This document shows, piece by piece, positions 40,201 through 49,700 of a stretch of DNA of 64,000 bases. The notes under the pieces are model-generated. The model saw nothing but the letters and a program-made list of their open reading frames with translations. It did not search any database and had not been told where the DNA came from. How positions within the stretch are numbered: the first letter of the stretch is position 1; each line of letters starts with the position of its first letter. The translations under genes were made by a program, and so were the position numbers. The stretch is from Symsagittifera roscoffensis (Eukaryota; Xenacoelomorpha; Acoela; Convolutidae). Where the stretch lies: positions 33,890,369-33,954,368 of the forward strand of contig NC_087064.1 of NCBI RefSeq assembly GCF_963678635.1. The letters are read 5' to 3'.

Positions 40201-43200
40201 CTAGTCAAAATTGATTTCGAAAATGCTTTCAACTCAATCTCAAGGCAACACATGCTGGAGAACATTAGCGAAAAGTACCCTCGCCTGAAAATTTTGCGTT
40301 CTCAGCCTATAGACAACCTCCTATCTGTTCTTTGGATCTCATATTCTGAACTCAGATGAAGGAGCTCAACAAGGAGACCCGGAGGGGCCACCCATGTTCT
40401 GTGATACGATTAACGACAAGATTCATTCGCTGACTTCTGCTCTTAACTTCTGGTATCTGGAAGATGGGAATCTTGCTGATAAGTTCCGGGTAGTTTTCGA
40501 GGACTTGAAACTGGTGATAGAGCGCGCTCGTATGCTTGGCCTGAAAGCTAAGCCTTCGAAATGTGAGCTAACTTTCCTAGGTTCACCGAGTGAAGAGCTC
40601 AAACTCAAAATACTGCAACTATTCAACACGATCTGCCCTGCTATACAAAAGACTCCACTGGATGACCTGTGCATCCTTGGTGCAGGCATGGGTGTTGACT
40701 GTGTCCTAGACAAATTGACCAAACGTTCTAAAGATCTTGAGCTACTGAGCGAACGCCTGGTCGAAATCGAGGCACACTCGGCGCTTTTTGTTTTGAAAAA
40801 CTCGTTCAGTATACCGAAATTGAAATTTATGCTCCGCACGTCACCGTGCTTCATGCACCCCGACATACTCTCCAACTATGATTCCATTCTGACCTCAACA
40901 CTGGAAAAAAAGACCAATGTTCAACTTACAGATTCTTCTCGCATCCAAGCCTGTCTGCCTGTTAAAGTGGGTGGCCTGTGTCTGCCATCTGCGTCATTGC
41001 TTGCGACTTCCTTATTTCTATTCTCCGCGAGCTCTTGCGCTGCTTTGTCAGACCAAATCTCCACTTGTACCGGACCAACAGGCGACGAAGAAACTGCTCT
41101 GGAACTCTGGGGTGATACTGCACAAGCACTTCCACCAACTAATAGAAGCACCCAAAAGAATTGGACTTGGCCAGTATTCGAGAACCTAAGAACCTCGATG
41201 CTTGAGAACTAATCATTGACAGACCACAATAGAATAGAAGCTTACTCTGGAAAGATGGCGGGAAGCTGGCTGCAGGCTCTGCCATCATCCAACTTGGGCT
41301 TGAAACTCACAGATATCCAACTCCGCAGCAGTGTGGCACTGCGTTTGGGCGGCAAAGTGTGCGAACCCCACCAATGCCGATGCGGTAAAGAAGTCTCTGA
41401 AGATGGCCACCATGGTTTGGCTTGCAAAATGAGCGCCGGCCGTCATACTCGCCACTCGATGTTGAATGACATAGTGAAGAGGGGTCTTGCCAGCGCCAAC
41501 ATACACTCGGTATTAGAACCCCCTGGACTTTGCCGCGCATATCGGAAAAGGCCGGATGGGCTCACGTTTACACCTTGGTCCAGAGGCCAACCCAGGGTAT
41601 GGGATGCCACGGTCGTGGACGCATTGTGCAGTAGTAGAATTGACTCATTCGAGCCCCTGAAAGCAGCGACTACAGCAGAAGAGACGAAAAGAATGAAATA
41701 CACTGAAATCATCAACAGAGGATACTTGTTTCAGCCTGTCGCATTCGAAATACAAGGAGGCGCAGGACCAGACACCAAACGTTTTCTTTCTAAGCTCGGC
41801 AAGCTGATTCAAGATTCCACCAACGAAGCCCGTGCTTCTGCCTTCCTTAGGCAAAGAATATCAATTTGCATACAGATGTCTAACGCAGCATGTGTCATCG
41901 GAACTCTACGCCCTCAAGCTTCTCTCGATGAAGTTTTTATGACCCTCTAATTCTCTGTTACCTTGTATCTCACTTTCTGCGAATTTCTTATCATGTCATT
42001 GCCAACATCTGGCCTTTTTATCTGATAGATTTCCCATATGGTGCACTCTTTCACTCCCGGTGCTATCTTGGTTTCATGCTTCAGTTGTTGTTTTGCTATT
42101 TGAAATAAATTTTTTAGAAGTATATAACATCTTCCATCTTAAACCACTGGATCCGCTTCGTACACGAACGAAATGAGACAGTTTCATGCTGAAAGCAACA
42201 ACCTGATTTCGTTTCCTGTCAAAGAAAACAAGTTTTGACCTTGGGGAGCGCAGATGAATCATCGCTTCGCATCACGTGATGCAAAATTTATATCACATTT
42301 CAAAAGACAAGCTCAAGTCTCAAAAATTATTTATAAGTGATTTGTGTAAAATATATTGAGTTATTAAAACAGTTATAAAACTGAACTTAAAAAGCAATCA
42401 AAAGTCAAACCGAGAATAAGTAAATTTGAGCCTCAACAAATTTTAAGACTTTTCCAATTAAAAAAAAAACAAAAAAAAACATCAACGTGACCTATATCCG
42501 AATTGATACGAATAAAAACGAAAATTTGTTCGATAAATAATGGTGCAAGCAAAATCTCAGGACTACAAAGAAGTTTTTCAAAAATCCTTGGAGCCAGACT
42601 CACTGCAAGCCAATCAGGAACATTCGAGGCAAACCATATACTCATTGTTTCATTATAACTCAGAATAAAATAGAACAAAGATAGTCGGTTACTGTGCAAG
42701 TAGCACAGCATGTTCCGATCAGGAAGATTGAAGGAAATTCAAGTTAAGAAAAATGACAATTTTTCAACACTTTTAAAATTCTTGGCTGGCACATCTGTTA
42801 TTTTTCAGTATTTTTTTTTATTATTATGCTGTCATATGAAAGAAATGGTTTTATTCGGCTTAATTGATTCATTTTTTCCCTCTTATTTCTAAATTACAAA
42901 AGAGGCTCTTTCGTTTAGTTACGGTGACTAATTGAAAAGCATTAACTCTGTATATTAATTATCAAATAACATGTAATAAAACATGGAACGTTATGAACCA
43001 ATCCAATTACATCATTTTCAGGATAAACGTAGTAATCTTAAAAAATAGATTAGAATCAAAACGAGAAGCAAAACTTGTCTTTTCATAAATGATGATGATT
43101 GGAAAAGTGTAAAAGAAAAAAGAATTGGAGAGTTTTACGGAAAGCCGAAAAAGTTCTCAGGAACAACCAGTATCCTAAGGCAGTAGTACAATCGATCATT

Positions 43201-44946
43201 AGCAAGACTCTTAACAACATCTTATCCAAACGCGCTGAGACTAAACAAAGCTAGTGCAGCTGAAAAGTCAAGCTGTATGCGTTTTGCTTTGGCTCTTCAA
43301 TACTGTGGTCCAGGCAGTGAGAACTTGGCTCGTAACATCAAGAAAATTATCGGTACTTGCAATATTTATTTCACCACCGAAAAACAGCACTCCTTCGCAT
43401 AAATCCAAAGTTCCTTTTTCTATACGTAGTAATGTTGTTTATCACATTTCTTGTCGTGGCTGCCCTGCCAGCTATGTCGGAAAAACATTTGCCTCTCAAC
43501 GAGGATGAAGGAACATGGAAGAGCAGGCATGCCAGTTCAAATTGATTTCACTGAATGCACAAGTTTCTCTGGAGGATGTCAAACTGCTCGAATCGTCCAA
43601 GTCTCAATAAGAAAGATGAGTGTCGGAGCCGCGCGCTGACGTATGCCCTCCAGAAGATAATTCTTGAAGATGACTCTTGTTTGACTGTTGATCAGTCTCT
43701 CGCTCCTTTATCATTGTTTTTCAAAATCTACTTTTTTACATTCCACTCAACGGTGCTTTGTTTTTAGATTTTTGATGATGGAGTATTTCTCCGTAAAGCT
43801 TTTCAAACCACTGATGTTTTGTTCAAGAAAAAAGAATGTTGATTGAAGATTTTGAATGTTTTTCAATATTCAGCATTAGTAATTTCTTTCAAATTTATCC
43901 AACTTAAAAAAACGGGATCAACAGATTATTTTTTTATTAGCTAGGAATTCAATAAAATCGTTTTTTTATTAGAAGTCGATCACCTTTTTCAGCTCAATAA
44001 AAAAGTTTGCCTTCCTTTTTAAAAAGGGACTGAATTGATCTGAAAGAACTTAGAAGTCAAACCGCGAAAAAAAAAACAATTTGAGCGTAAACAAACTTTG
44101 AGACTTTATCCTGAAAATCACTACGACCTATTTAAGTGTCTTCACTGCGTTCATAAATAACAATTCCTGAAAAAACTTAAAAGGGTTGACATATTGTATC
44201 CGTCATTGCTCCAGAACTACACGACTCAGAGATAGACCACTGTGCACCAGTACAATCAGTAAAACAGTACAAGCAATTTCCCCGATCATGTTTAAATAGA
44301 TATATTTCTAATTTTTTGTTGACTTGTTTACTAACTTACCAAATTTATCGTATCTTGAAAAGCAAAATGAAGTTTCGTGATCCATCTCTGATCTCCGAAC
44401 ACCAGAACATCTCGTTCTTCTTTGTAGCACGCCGTCTAAAAATACACACCAGAAAGTTTTCGAAATTAGAACGTGATTTTCTTCATATTGTATACATTGA
44501 AAACAAAATTACCTCAGCTCGGCTGATCATTTCGTGCTTGTTCAATGTCTTCATGGCAAAAACTTTTCCAGAAAGCTTATTTTTGCACACAGCAACTTGT
44601 CCAAACGCGCCTTGTCCTATTATCTTGACAATGTCAAATTCATCTTTACTGAGTCGATAGTATTTTAACCGGACAGCATAGTCTTTTGCTAACAAAAAAT
44701 TAAATTTAGTTTTCGTTTTTCGCCACTTAAATTTTTCATCATAATAATTCTAATCGGTCGATTCTTACCCCATTCGAGAAAACTTGAAAACTTTTTATCC
44801 TTCTTTTGCGTGGACAGAGAACACTCATCATACAGGGCAATGAACGCATCAGCAAGCGCTTCTAGTCCAACAAAGCTTTCGTTTTGTTGACTGCCTTCGT
44901 GAGTTAGAAGTTTTTGAAGTCTATCACCTCTATCCACTTCATTCAT
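19012..44946 (-). CDS. CDC42BP: MRCK-type CDC42-binding serine/threonine kinase (26 coding exons)
   Basis: Coding exons in transcript order: 44946-44769, 44688-44513, 44435-44340, 38703-38404, 38120-37915, 37594-37405, 36688-36606, 36205-36054, 35692-35503, 35177-35042, 33404-33165, 32525-32364, 32088-31955, 31785-31521, 26997-25937, 25723-25495, 25333-25261, 25175-25113, 24637-24533, 24303-23947, 23807-23700, 23444-23263, 21495-21408, 20956-20803, 19739-19628, 19299-19012. All introns are GT-AG and phases agree, giving 1775 residues (human MRCK alpha and beta are about 1700). Order: kinase with C-terminal extension, long coiled coil, C1, PH, CNH, CRIB. MRCK kinases bind active CDC42 through CRIB and phosphorylate myosin light-chain regulators to drive actomyosin contraction. 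The exon at 23807 uses an internal acceptor chosen to keep frame. Start ATG 44946 matches the family N-terminus; an in-frame ATG lies at 44964. Gene symbol is to family level only. Confidence 0.92.
19628..20956 (-). CDS. CDC42BP: MRCK-type gene: CRIB-containing exons 24-25
   Basis: The exon at 20956-20803 carries a basic, serine-rich segment ([14 protein letters not shown]) aligned with the RRYSFR region before CRIB in human MRCK. The exon at 19739-19628 contains the CRIB motif [14 protein letters not shown] at about residues 1656-1669, with the expected isoleucine, serine, proline, phenylalanine and two histidines. CRIB binds GTP-loaded CDC42 or Rac. The intron between the two exons holds the 277 bp inverted repeat. 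Confidence 0.92.
20204..20480. repeat. 277 bp near-perfect inverted repeat (foldback) in an MRCK intron
   Basis: The left arm from 20204 (CTTAGATGACAAAAAATTAG) is the reverse complement of the right arm ending at 20480. The two ~134-base arms agree at roughly 94 percent and meet at a loop of about nine bases near 20340-20348. Transcribed RNA from either strand would form one long hairpin. It could be a foldback or MITE-type transposon, or a hairpin-RNA source. No clear target duplication was found at the ends. Confidence 0.88.
21000..21370 (+). repeat. Dispersed repeat family A, partial copy
   Basis: Contains GCCAGAAGACAGTTGGAAAA (21038), GGATCAATAGATAATTTCTT (21149), CCGTGAAGAAAACC and AGAAATCAAAACGCAATC, in the same order and orientation as other copies. 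It lies in the MRCK intron between 20956 and 21408, antisense to the gene. Confidence 0.55.
21408..25333 (-). CDS. CDC42BP: MRCK-type gene: CNH (citron homology) exons
   Basis: Seven exons between 25333 and 21408 code for the citron-homology beta-propeller. Landmarks in order: [110 protein letters not shown] domains in this family are thought to mediate protein-protein or small-GTPase contacts. The junction between 25113 and 24637 gives LLKDTICKLGD, the same length as the human protein, so a possible 9-base exon at 25017-25025 was left out. The exon beginning at 23807 uses a TTTAG acceptor lying inside a longer open frame. Confidence 0.88.
22230..22694. mobile_element. hAT-like non-autonomous DNA transposon (MITE)
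   Basis: The ends are inverted repeats: CAGGGTGACCACTT at 22230-22243 and its reverse complement AAGTGGTCACCCTG at 22681-22694 (14 bp perfect). The element is flanked by 8 bp direct repeats GTTCCAAC (22222-22229) and GTTCAAAC (22695-22702), differing at one base. An 8 bp target duplication and CAGGG-type termini are characteristic of the hAT superfamily. At 465 bp with no open frame it must rely on a transposase in trans. TAGTGAC is repeated several times near the right end. It lies in an MRCK intron. Confidence 0.85.
22703..23100. other. MRCK intron sequence without recognisable element
   Basis: AT-rich intronic DNA with homopolymer runs and no open frame, terminal repeat or RNA-gene signature that I can support. 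Confidence 0.4.
25495..26997 (-). CDS. CDC42BP: MRCK-type gene: C1 and PH exons 15-16
   Basis: Exon 15 is unusually long (1061 bases). It begins with the end of the coiled coil, then a low-complexity S/T/Q/N-rich stretch of about 170 residues, and the C1 domain at about residues 1045-1095 with the HX12CX2CX13CX2CX4HX2C zinc pattern. The PH domain starts at [13 protein letters not shown] and continues into exon 16 ([19 protein letters not shown]), with a serine/glycine insertion ([16 protein letters not shown]) in a surface loop. C1 domains of this family bind diacylglycerol or phorbol ester weakly and help membrane recruitment together with PH. The S/T/Q-rich linker is not conserved and its function is unknown. 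Confidence 0.92.
26998..28019. other. MRCK intron 14, right part; no element recognised
   Basis: Intronic DNA separating the coiled-coil exons (ending at 31521) from the C1/PH exon (starting at 26997). No coding similarity, repeat or RNA gene could be supported here. Confidence 0.4.
28020..28340. repeat. GC-rich MITE-like segment, inverted relative of the 22.2 kb element interior
   Basis: Begins near AGTAGCGGGCTATGGGGCGA and a C-run, and contains GGCGCCTTTGGCGCC and GCGAGCGCGCGCGCCGAAAC. Its reverse complement matches the interior of the hAT-like element at 22420-22540 (TTTTTCGGCGCGCGCCTCCC, then TATTGGCGCCAAAAGC). The shared GC-rich core in an AT-rich intron identifies them as relatives. 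A matching second terminus was not found, so this copy may be truncated. Confidence 0.55.
28341..29820. other. MRCK intron 14, middle part; no element recognised
   Basis: AT-rich intronic sequence. Repeats of the words GGAGGCAAAATTTGCAACTC (28397) and GAGGCAAGATTTGCAGCCAC (28570) spaced by about 170 bp suggest an old local duplication. No gene is evident. Confidence 0.4.
29821..31420 (+). repeat. Dispersed repeat family A, tandemly rearranged copies
   Basis: Two and a half copies lie head to tail. TTTCAAAAGACTAGCCTCAT occurs at 30097 and 30788, TTGTTGGATTCTTTTTGAAA at 30157 and 30847, GATGGCCTTAGGGCT at 30261 and 30950, and the TAAGCCACTGCATCCCTTCG word at 30641 and 31239. The array ends near 31380 with GACCTATATAAGTCTTCACT. 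The ~690 bp offset indicates unequal exchange or nested insertion between copies. Confidence 0.7.
31521..36688 (-). CDS. CDC42BP: MRCK-type gene: linker and coiled-coil exons 7-14
   Basis: Exon 7 carries the conserved linker [10 protein letters not shown] that follows the kinase extension in MRCK proteins. Exons 8-14 code for about 430 residues of heptad-patterned E/K/L/Q-rich sequence (for example [52 protein letters not shown]). In this family the coiled coil mediates multimerisation and holds the kinase autoinhibited. Exon 13 uses a GTGCGA donor (31954-31953), weaker than its neighbours; splicing there restores the expected RWVNDEK junction. Confidence 0.88.
33600..34960 (+). repeat. Dispersed repeat family A, run of three to four copies
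   Basis: Successive copies can be followed by their terminal words: AAGATCTAAATAAGAGTCTT near 33988, AAGACCCATTTAAGAGTCTT near 34557, and CGACCTATATAAGAGTCTGA near 34899. Each is preceded by GGATCAATAGG-, CGCTGGGAAATCT- and AAATCAAAAGTCAA-type words. All are on the plus strand, antisense to the host kinase gene. Confidence 0.6.
37405..44946 (-). CDS. CDC42BP: MRCK-type gene: kinase-domain exons 1-6
   Basis: These six exons code for residues 1-382. The glycine-rich loop GQGAFGQV is at 84-91, the ATP-binding lysine in FAMK is K106, the catalytic loop HRDIKPDN has D201, and the metal-binding DFG is D219-G221. The APE-equivalent is in [18 protein letters not shown] segment and [15 protein letters not shown] follow, and the AGC-kinase C-terminal extension ends with [12 protein letters not shown]. 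Every catalytic residue is present, so an active kinase is expected. Residues 1-59 match the family's short dimerising N-terminus. Intron 3 (38704-44339) is the largest at 5.6 kb and contains an R2-like element and a GIY-YIG remnant. Confidence 0.93.
37721..37905 (-). repeat. tRNA-like dispersed repeat, copy B, with telomere-like tract
   Basis: On the minus strand, GTGGCTGAGTGGGTAGTG (A-box-like) and GGATCGAATCC (B-box-like) are separated by about 35 bases, as in copy A at 1-190, and the flank AATTTCCAATGCTACAGATC is shared. Between the tRNA-like part and this flank, plus positions 37805-37830 read ACCCAAACCCAAACCC then TAACCCTAAC, short telomere-like CCCTAA-type units that replace a different sequence in copy A. 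Confidence 0.6.
38860..39000. repeat. Nested short inverted repeats at the left flank of the R2-like element
   Basis: GCTCAATCCA (38869) pairs with TGGATTGAGC (38893), and CACAGTTTGCTGCATCGCA (38904-38922) pairs with TGCGATGCAGCGAACTGTG (38953-38971) with one internal mismatch block. The two palindromes lie next to each other just before the R2-like remnant. They may be the remains of a separate small foldback element. Confidence 0.6.
39110..42115 (+). pseudogene. R2-like non-LTR retrotransposon with restriction-enzyme-like endonuclease, decayed
   Basis: Plus-strand frames broken by several frameshifts and stops code for a non-LTR retrotransposon protein. In order: an N-terminal piece (39141-39566), an RT N-terminal segment (39847-40359, with [19 protein letters not shown] and [13 protein letters not shown]), the RT palm (40394-41212; the catalytic YLDD position reads YLEDG near 40461), and a C-terminal piece (41216-41950). 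The C-terminal piece has a Cys/His cluster ([17 protein letters not shown]) and a RPDGLTF...[10 protein letters not shown] segment, the PD-D/E-K-type restriction-like endonuclease of R2-group elements. A plus-strand AATAAA follows near 42103. The catalytic-site change and frame breaks show it is dead. R2-group elements often target specific genomic sites; here it sits in an MRCK intron. Confidence 0.85.
42116..42520 (+). repeat. Dispersed repeat family A, copy downstream of the R2-like element
   Basis: Carries CTTAAACCACTGGATCCGCT (42134), CGTACACGAACGAAATGAGA, GCATCACGTGATGCAAAAT (42269) and TTTCAAAAGACAAGCTCAAG (42297), then ACGTGACCTATATCCG near 42487. The order is as in the 13.9 kb copy but with the middle segment missing. 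Confidence 0.6.
43130..43790 (+). pseudogene. GIY-YIG endonuclease remnant, Penelope-like element
   Basis: Across frameshifts the plus strand reads [18 protein letters not shown] near 43150, [17 protein letters not shown] near 43300, then [18 protein letters not shown] (43431-43490), followed in another frame by [12 protein letters not shown]. The VVYxIxC..C..xYVGxT pattern is the GIY-YIG nuclease core, found at the C-terminus of Penelope-like retroelements and preceded there by segments like the first two. The reading frame is broken at least three times and no RT domain could be followed upstream, so this is a dead fragment in MRCK intron 3. Confidence 0.75.
43870..44170 (+). repeat. Dispersed repeat family A, short copy
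   Basis: Includes ACGGGATCAACAGATT (43912), AGAAGTCGATCACC (43971), CAAACCGCGAAAAA (44058) and the terminal ACGACCTATTTAAGTGTCTT (44125). Same orientation as the others. Confidence 0.6.
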
Positions 44947-45046
44947 AATGATCTGAATTTTCAATGATAAATTAGCCCAACAGCGCTATACTCTGTAAGC
45001 AACACATAGTCTATATCTTCTAAACACCAAATTACAAAAGAGGCCC

Positions 45047-46379
45047 TGTAACATTCGCCCGGAAGATACATATCGACGGATAACAAAAATAAGTCTTAAG
45101 ACGACTGGCCAGCGTCTAAACAGAGCTTTGCATGTTTTTCACCGTCTCTACCAAGCCAGTACTTTTCGGTGGTCTTTTTTACATCGGGTCGACAAAAACG
45201 TCACTGTTCTCCGGCTTCGACCAGAACGCTCAAATTAACTGAATTACATGCAAAAATAGTGAGCTCATGGCTGGGTCTCAGTATCCCCAGACCACGAGGT
45301 CACTCCTAAAAACAGGGCTACTACTTATCATATTACTATTGTTTTTGTTCAGTAGATAAAAATCATCATCTCCATCGAAGATGGATCATCCCTTCCCCCT
45401 CTACTTCTAGCTCCTCATTCTTGTCAAAACGAATTAAGATCTTAATTAAATTCAAGTCAGGACATGACGGATGCTAAAATTCAATACAAGTTCATAAAAG
45501 TCCACGTCCCGAGACCCTTCCGGATTCTTGAATCCGGTGAATCAAGCTTCTTAATATCCAGTTCACAATAACTCGGAAGGCTGGGTTTTACCCTTCACCG
45601 TTGCTCGCAACGGCCTTGCAACTATTGTAACAGCACAATAGTTGCAACTCGGAACGTCCTCTGCTGTTCGGTAGTTCGTTGTTGTTTTTTAGTCTCGATT
45701 TTCGTACTGTTCGTAATCGCAGATAAGGTTGTTCTGTTTCTTTCTGCTATTTTAGCTAAAATGGCCGTCTCTGACGTTTCTCAGAAATATGACGTCATAA
45801 TTCGAATTTTTAAAAATTAGAATTCCAGAATCTTCTAGCCTTCACCGTTTGGCTAATCGTTCAAATAACGTCCTTATCCGTTCTAAATCGCCAATTCGGA
45901 AGGCTTGCTGCTAAAATACCGAATTCTGCAGAGACTGCATTTTGGCCATTCTGGTCGAATGTCACATACTCCCCGGACAGTCCGGTCAATGTCCTCATTG
46001 AATCGCGCAATGTTCTAAATGGTTACAGTGTCATCGAACAGAATTTACAAAATGCACGAAATTACTTTTACCTACGTCACATCGACTCACTGCAGAATAT
46101 AAATGGCATCATACTACATCACTATAGCCTTCAAATTCTTTCATTAATCTGCACATTGAGGATATGACTTAAGATAAAACATATTTTCTGACCTCCAGTG
46201 TCAATATCCCGATTGAAACTTTTTCTCCTAGATTTAAAAGGTGTTGGCTTGCAGGACAGTCCTGCCAACCAACAAGCTAAAATTATCCTACTATGCTCCT
46301 TCCCTTCGGAAATCTTGCTTGTTTATTGTCCTGAATATTAAAACTAAGAAACTTTGTGGTTAGAAAGAACAATGCAACA
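45047..46379 (-). mobile_element. Candidate 3' LTR of the giant retrotransposon (boundaries uncertain)
   Basis: Reading the minus strand downstream of ORF3, a polypurine run GAGGAGGGAGG (46391-46381) is followed by TTGTTGCATTG, so an LTR could begin with TGTTGC at 46379. A matching end GTTACA occurs at 45052-45047, giving TGTTGC...GTTACA, typical Ty3/gypsy LTR termini, and a length of about 1.33 kb. The 5' LTR is outside the window, so this cannot be checked by comparing the two LTRs. A minus-strand AATAAA lies at 46327-46322. A second polypurine run (45391-45404) followed by TGATCC is an alternative start and would make a much shorter LTR. Confidence 0.35.
45617..45646. repeat. 12 bp perfect hairpin in the candidate LTR
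   Basis: TGCAACTATTGT (45617-45628) and ACAATAGTTGCA (45635-45646) are exact reverse complements around a six-base loop. Two further short palindromes occur in the same region: CGGATTC/GAATCCG (45521-45536, two-base centre) and GCAGGAC/GTCCTGC (46251-46265, one-base centre). Such structures are common around LTR polyadenylation or packaging signals, but a role here is inference. Confidence 0.7.
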
Positions 46380-46391
46380 ACCTCCCTCCTC
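46380..46391 (-). promoter_or_regulatory. Candidate polypurine tract of the giant retrotransposon
   Basis: On the minus strand this is eleven consecutive purines (GAGGAGGGAGG) directly before a TGTTGC start. In LTR elements this tract primes plus-strand DNA synthesis and lies immediately 5' of the 3' LTR. It is about 400 bases downstream of the ORF3 stop. Confidence 0.4.
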
Positions 46392-46786
46392 AAGAAGTTA
46401 CTCCAGTTTCTCATGTCACCACAAAGTGATCAGTCTTCCTAAGTGATTAAAAACAATCATGCAGGCTGGAATATTTAAATATACTCTTCCCTCAAGCCTC
46501 TCTAAATAAATAATAAGTGAGTGTCTCTAAAGCCACTTCAACTAAAACCAAAATGCAAATTTATAAATGCAACAATTTCCAAACTCAACTTAAATGTTTC
46601 AGTTTTCAATTACAACTTGGTTGCTTGGTTTCTCACTTGAGTTTTTCACACACATAAAACAATTCTGAGTTTTAACTTTTCTTCATCATCCCTTTGTTCT
46701 CTTCTTTTTTCGTCGTTTAGAAGTTCTAAAACTTCTAAATTCTTCTAATTTTCTTTCTTGTTGCCTCTTGTTTTCTCGACCATTCA

Positions 46787-49700
46787 TCAATGCTCCATTT
46801 CCTCCTCCTGTGACGCTGACTCTGCACTCTCGGTCTCCGTGTCTTGTAGCACGTCATTGACTATCCTGACGCTGTTGGAAGCCGTCCTCCAACACTTCTG
46901 CTCTTCCACCCTCTGTTTACAGCAAGGTAGGGGATCCACGTTTGATTCTCTGTTTCTACAGAAGCTGTTGTGGAGACACAACGCCACGTTTCTTTCCAAA
47001 TCTTCTTTCAGCATCTCTGCCCTCTCACTTCCACTACGCTCGCTCGTCCTGGAAATTCTTTTCACAGCGGTGGTCACTGCATTCCGATGGGTCACGAAAG
47101 CTCGCTTGAAAGCTCCTGCCTCAATGTCCAGCTGATATTCACTGTACACTCTGCCATGTTTCGACATATGCTTTTTCGCATACTCGTACAACCATGCAGT
47201 CATGTTAGCTCTGAACCATGGCATCAATCGTTTTCTTGCCCATATCTTCTTCACTTCCATCGGAATGTTTAGAACTTTGCACATTGTCTCAAAAAGATCT
47301 AAATCTTTTAGACAATCTAATTTCTGCAATTGTTCTCTCGTCGGTGCCTCCTGTCTATTATTTTCTCTCACATGAGCTTCCAGCCATCGTATCGCCATCA
47401 TAACTCCCACTATCACTATTGTTATGGGCTGTGATGAATCTGGTAAACCCATGGAGAGCAGCTCTCCAGAGTCCCAGATCAACACCAGATTACTACGCTT
47501 GGGATACCACCAGGTCTGCAGCAAGCAGTGGCAAGGAAACTCGTCATGTGTCAACATGATGCTCCTCCAATTCCGTTTTCCCGAAGCTTCCAGCAATGGC
47601 TCCACTTCCATCATCACTCGGTGGATCTCATCATTCTCATCTACTGCATTGTAATCTGTGACAGTTGATCCTCTCTGTTTCTGTTTTTCAAAGTCACTGA
47701 AGTTCCCGCTCACATATCCCATGAACTTCTTTCCTAGTATTGACTCCAACTCCTCTTTGGTTCTTTCTGGAACTGCTGAGAAAATCTTACACAGTAACTC
47801 GTAAGACTTTTCAGACATTCTTGCCAACCTCACGCACTTCGGCACTGAAAAGGCTTGATCCACAATCGTTCTTGTACTCTTCACATCCACAGCTACGAAA
47901 TGTACAGGATACTTGCTCTTGCACATTGGAGCCAACATTGAACCCACCAAATATCGTGCTCCTGATGGTCTACAATAAGTTTCGCTGTGTCTGATGTTCA
48001 TCTCCGTTTCGATTGCTTCCCTCCATTTTCCTATATACTTCTGCTCAGTCTGCAGAACTCCTGGGAATACTTCTACGCTGATGGCTGTGACCATCTCATG
48101 TTTCTGTTCTAGATTCAATAGTGACTCTAAAGAACCAAACATGCTGTAGAATCCTAGTGCTGTCACTAGATTCACATCGGTTCCTCCATGGCAATCTGCT
48201 ATCAGTTCCGTTTCCGTTCTTGCTTTCATCACTACATTTCCAAACAATACCGTCAACTGCTTGTGTTGTTTCTCTAGGGTTTTCACACAGTCTAGACTTC
48301 CACAAACGTGACCCTCTAGTCCACAGACTTCCGCCAGACAGCTACCAGGTTTGACCCAGTCTTCTGGTCCCCAGCCAGGCAACTCCACTCTATCTTCTCC
48401 GTTGCTCTTAGAGGCTGTTGTCATCACATTATATATGATGTTGAGGTCACGCAGGTTACAGTCCACATTCAGTTCCCTCTGTATGTCCTGTGTCGCCCGT
48501 AATATTGAGTCAGCGTTGGGACTAGGACACCACGATGGCTTCATCAATTCCCACACTGCCATCAAGCTCGTTCTCAGTAATTCATCTGAGAATCCCAACC
48601 CAAATTCCACTCTCTTGTCGGATTTTGGTACTGAAGGTGCAGTCACCTCTTCTTCCAAGACCAATCCCAATTTGGCCTGTGGATTGTTAACGCTCTTAGT
48701 CGTCACAATTCTGGACGTCCAGAATCTTAGTAACACCGCCTGCTCATAATCAAAGAAGCAATCACGTATGTCTTCACTCAGGAAAGGATTGTATGCCATC
48801 CCTATAATCCCGGATACATAGCTATATGACTTCTTCTTGATCGGTCCACAGTATTCACTGGATTTCGGCAATGCTCCCATAGATTCTTTAGTGAGCCTCA
48901 ACTCCTTGTTTGAGAATCTCCTGATCTCGTCTATCTTTTTCATGGGTTCCAATTCTTCAGGTTCTTTCATGTTCACCCTCATCGGTTTACTTTGCTGCAT
49001 ATCCAGCATTGCTAGCAAGAACATGGCTTTCGTTCGCTCATCGCCTTCCTTCAACATTTTAACACAAGTGCTTAATGCAGGTACTGAAATCTGCTCTATC
49101 AGGAATCGAATGAAACAGAGAGCGTCTCTCCGCTTTGCACACGCTACTGCTGCTCCCTCCTGGACTATCAGATCCCTCAGATTCGTTATAAGGAAAACTT
49201 TTTCCTCTTTTGATCTCTTCCTTTCTTCTGAATCATATTCTTCGCGAGTCAGTCCCATCATGCACCAGGCGAGCCTGAGTTGTAATTCCGTCCTTACGTA
49301 AGGTACTGCCACGAGAGCATGTATTCTTGGCGTAGTCCTCATTTCCTCTTCGAAATACCTCAATACTACTGCTTTCCATGGAAGGCTCACCAACTGCTCG
49401 ATCGTCTCCGCCTGTATGTCAGACGACGCCAAAGTTCCGTACGCCTTCTGCTTGAGGGTGGTGCCTTGCAACATTGTTTCCAGATAACCCTCCATGGCTT
49501 TTTCCTCTTCCAGGGCCATTACATGCCCTCTAGCCGAGTTTCGGTATTCCAACATCTCCATGTATCCACCGGTGGGTTCATCTATCGACACTGTCTCAGA
49601 CACTGTCAGTCTGTTGTATTCCACTGGTGTTAGTTGTCCTGCAACACTTCCCTTTCCATGATTCATGGGAGATGGCTTGAAGTCCCTCATTTTACTCTCT

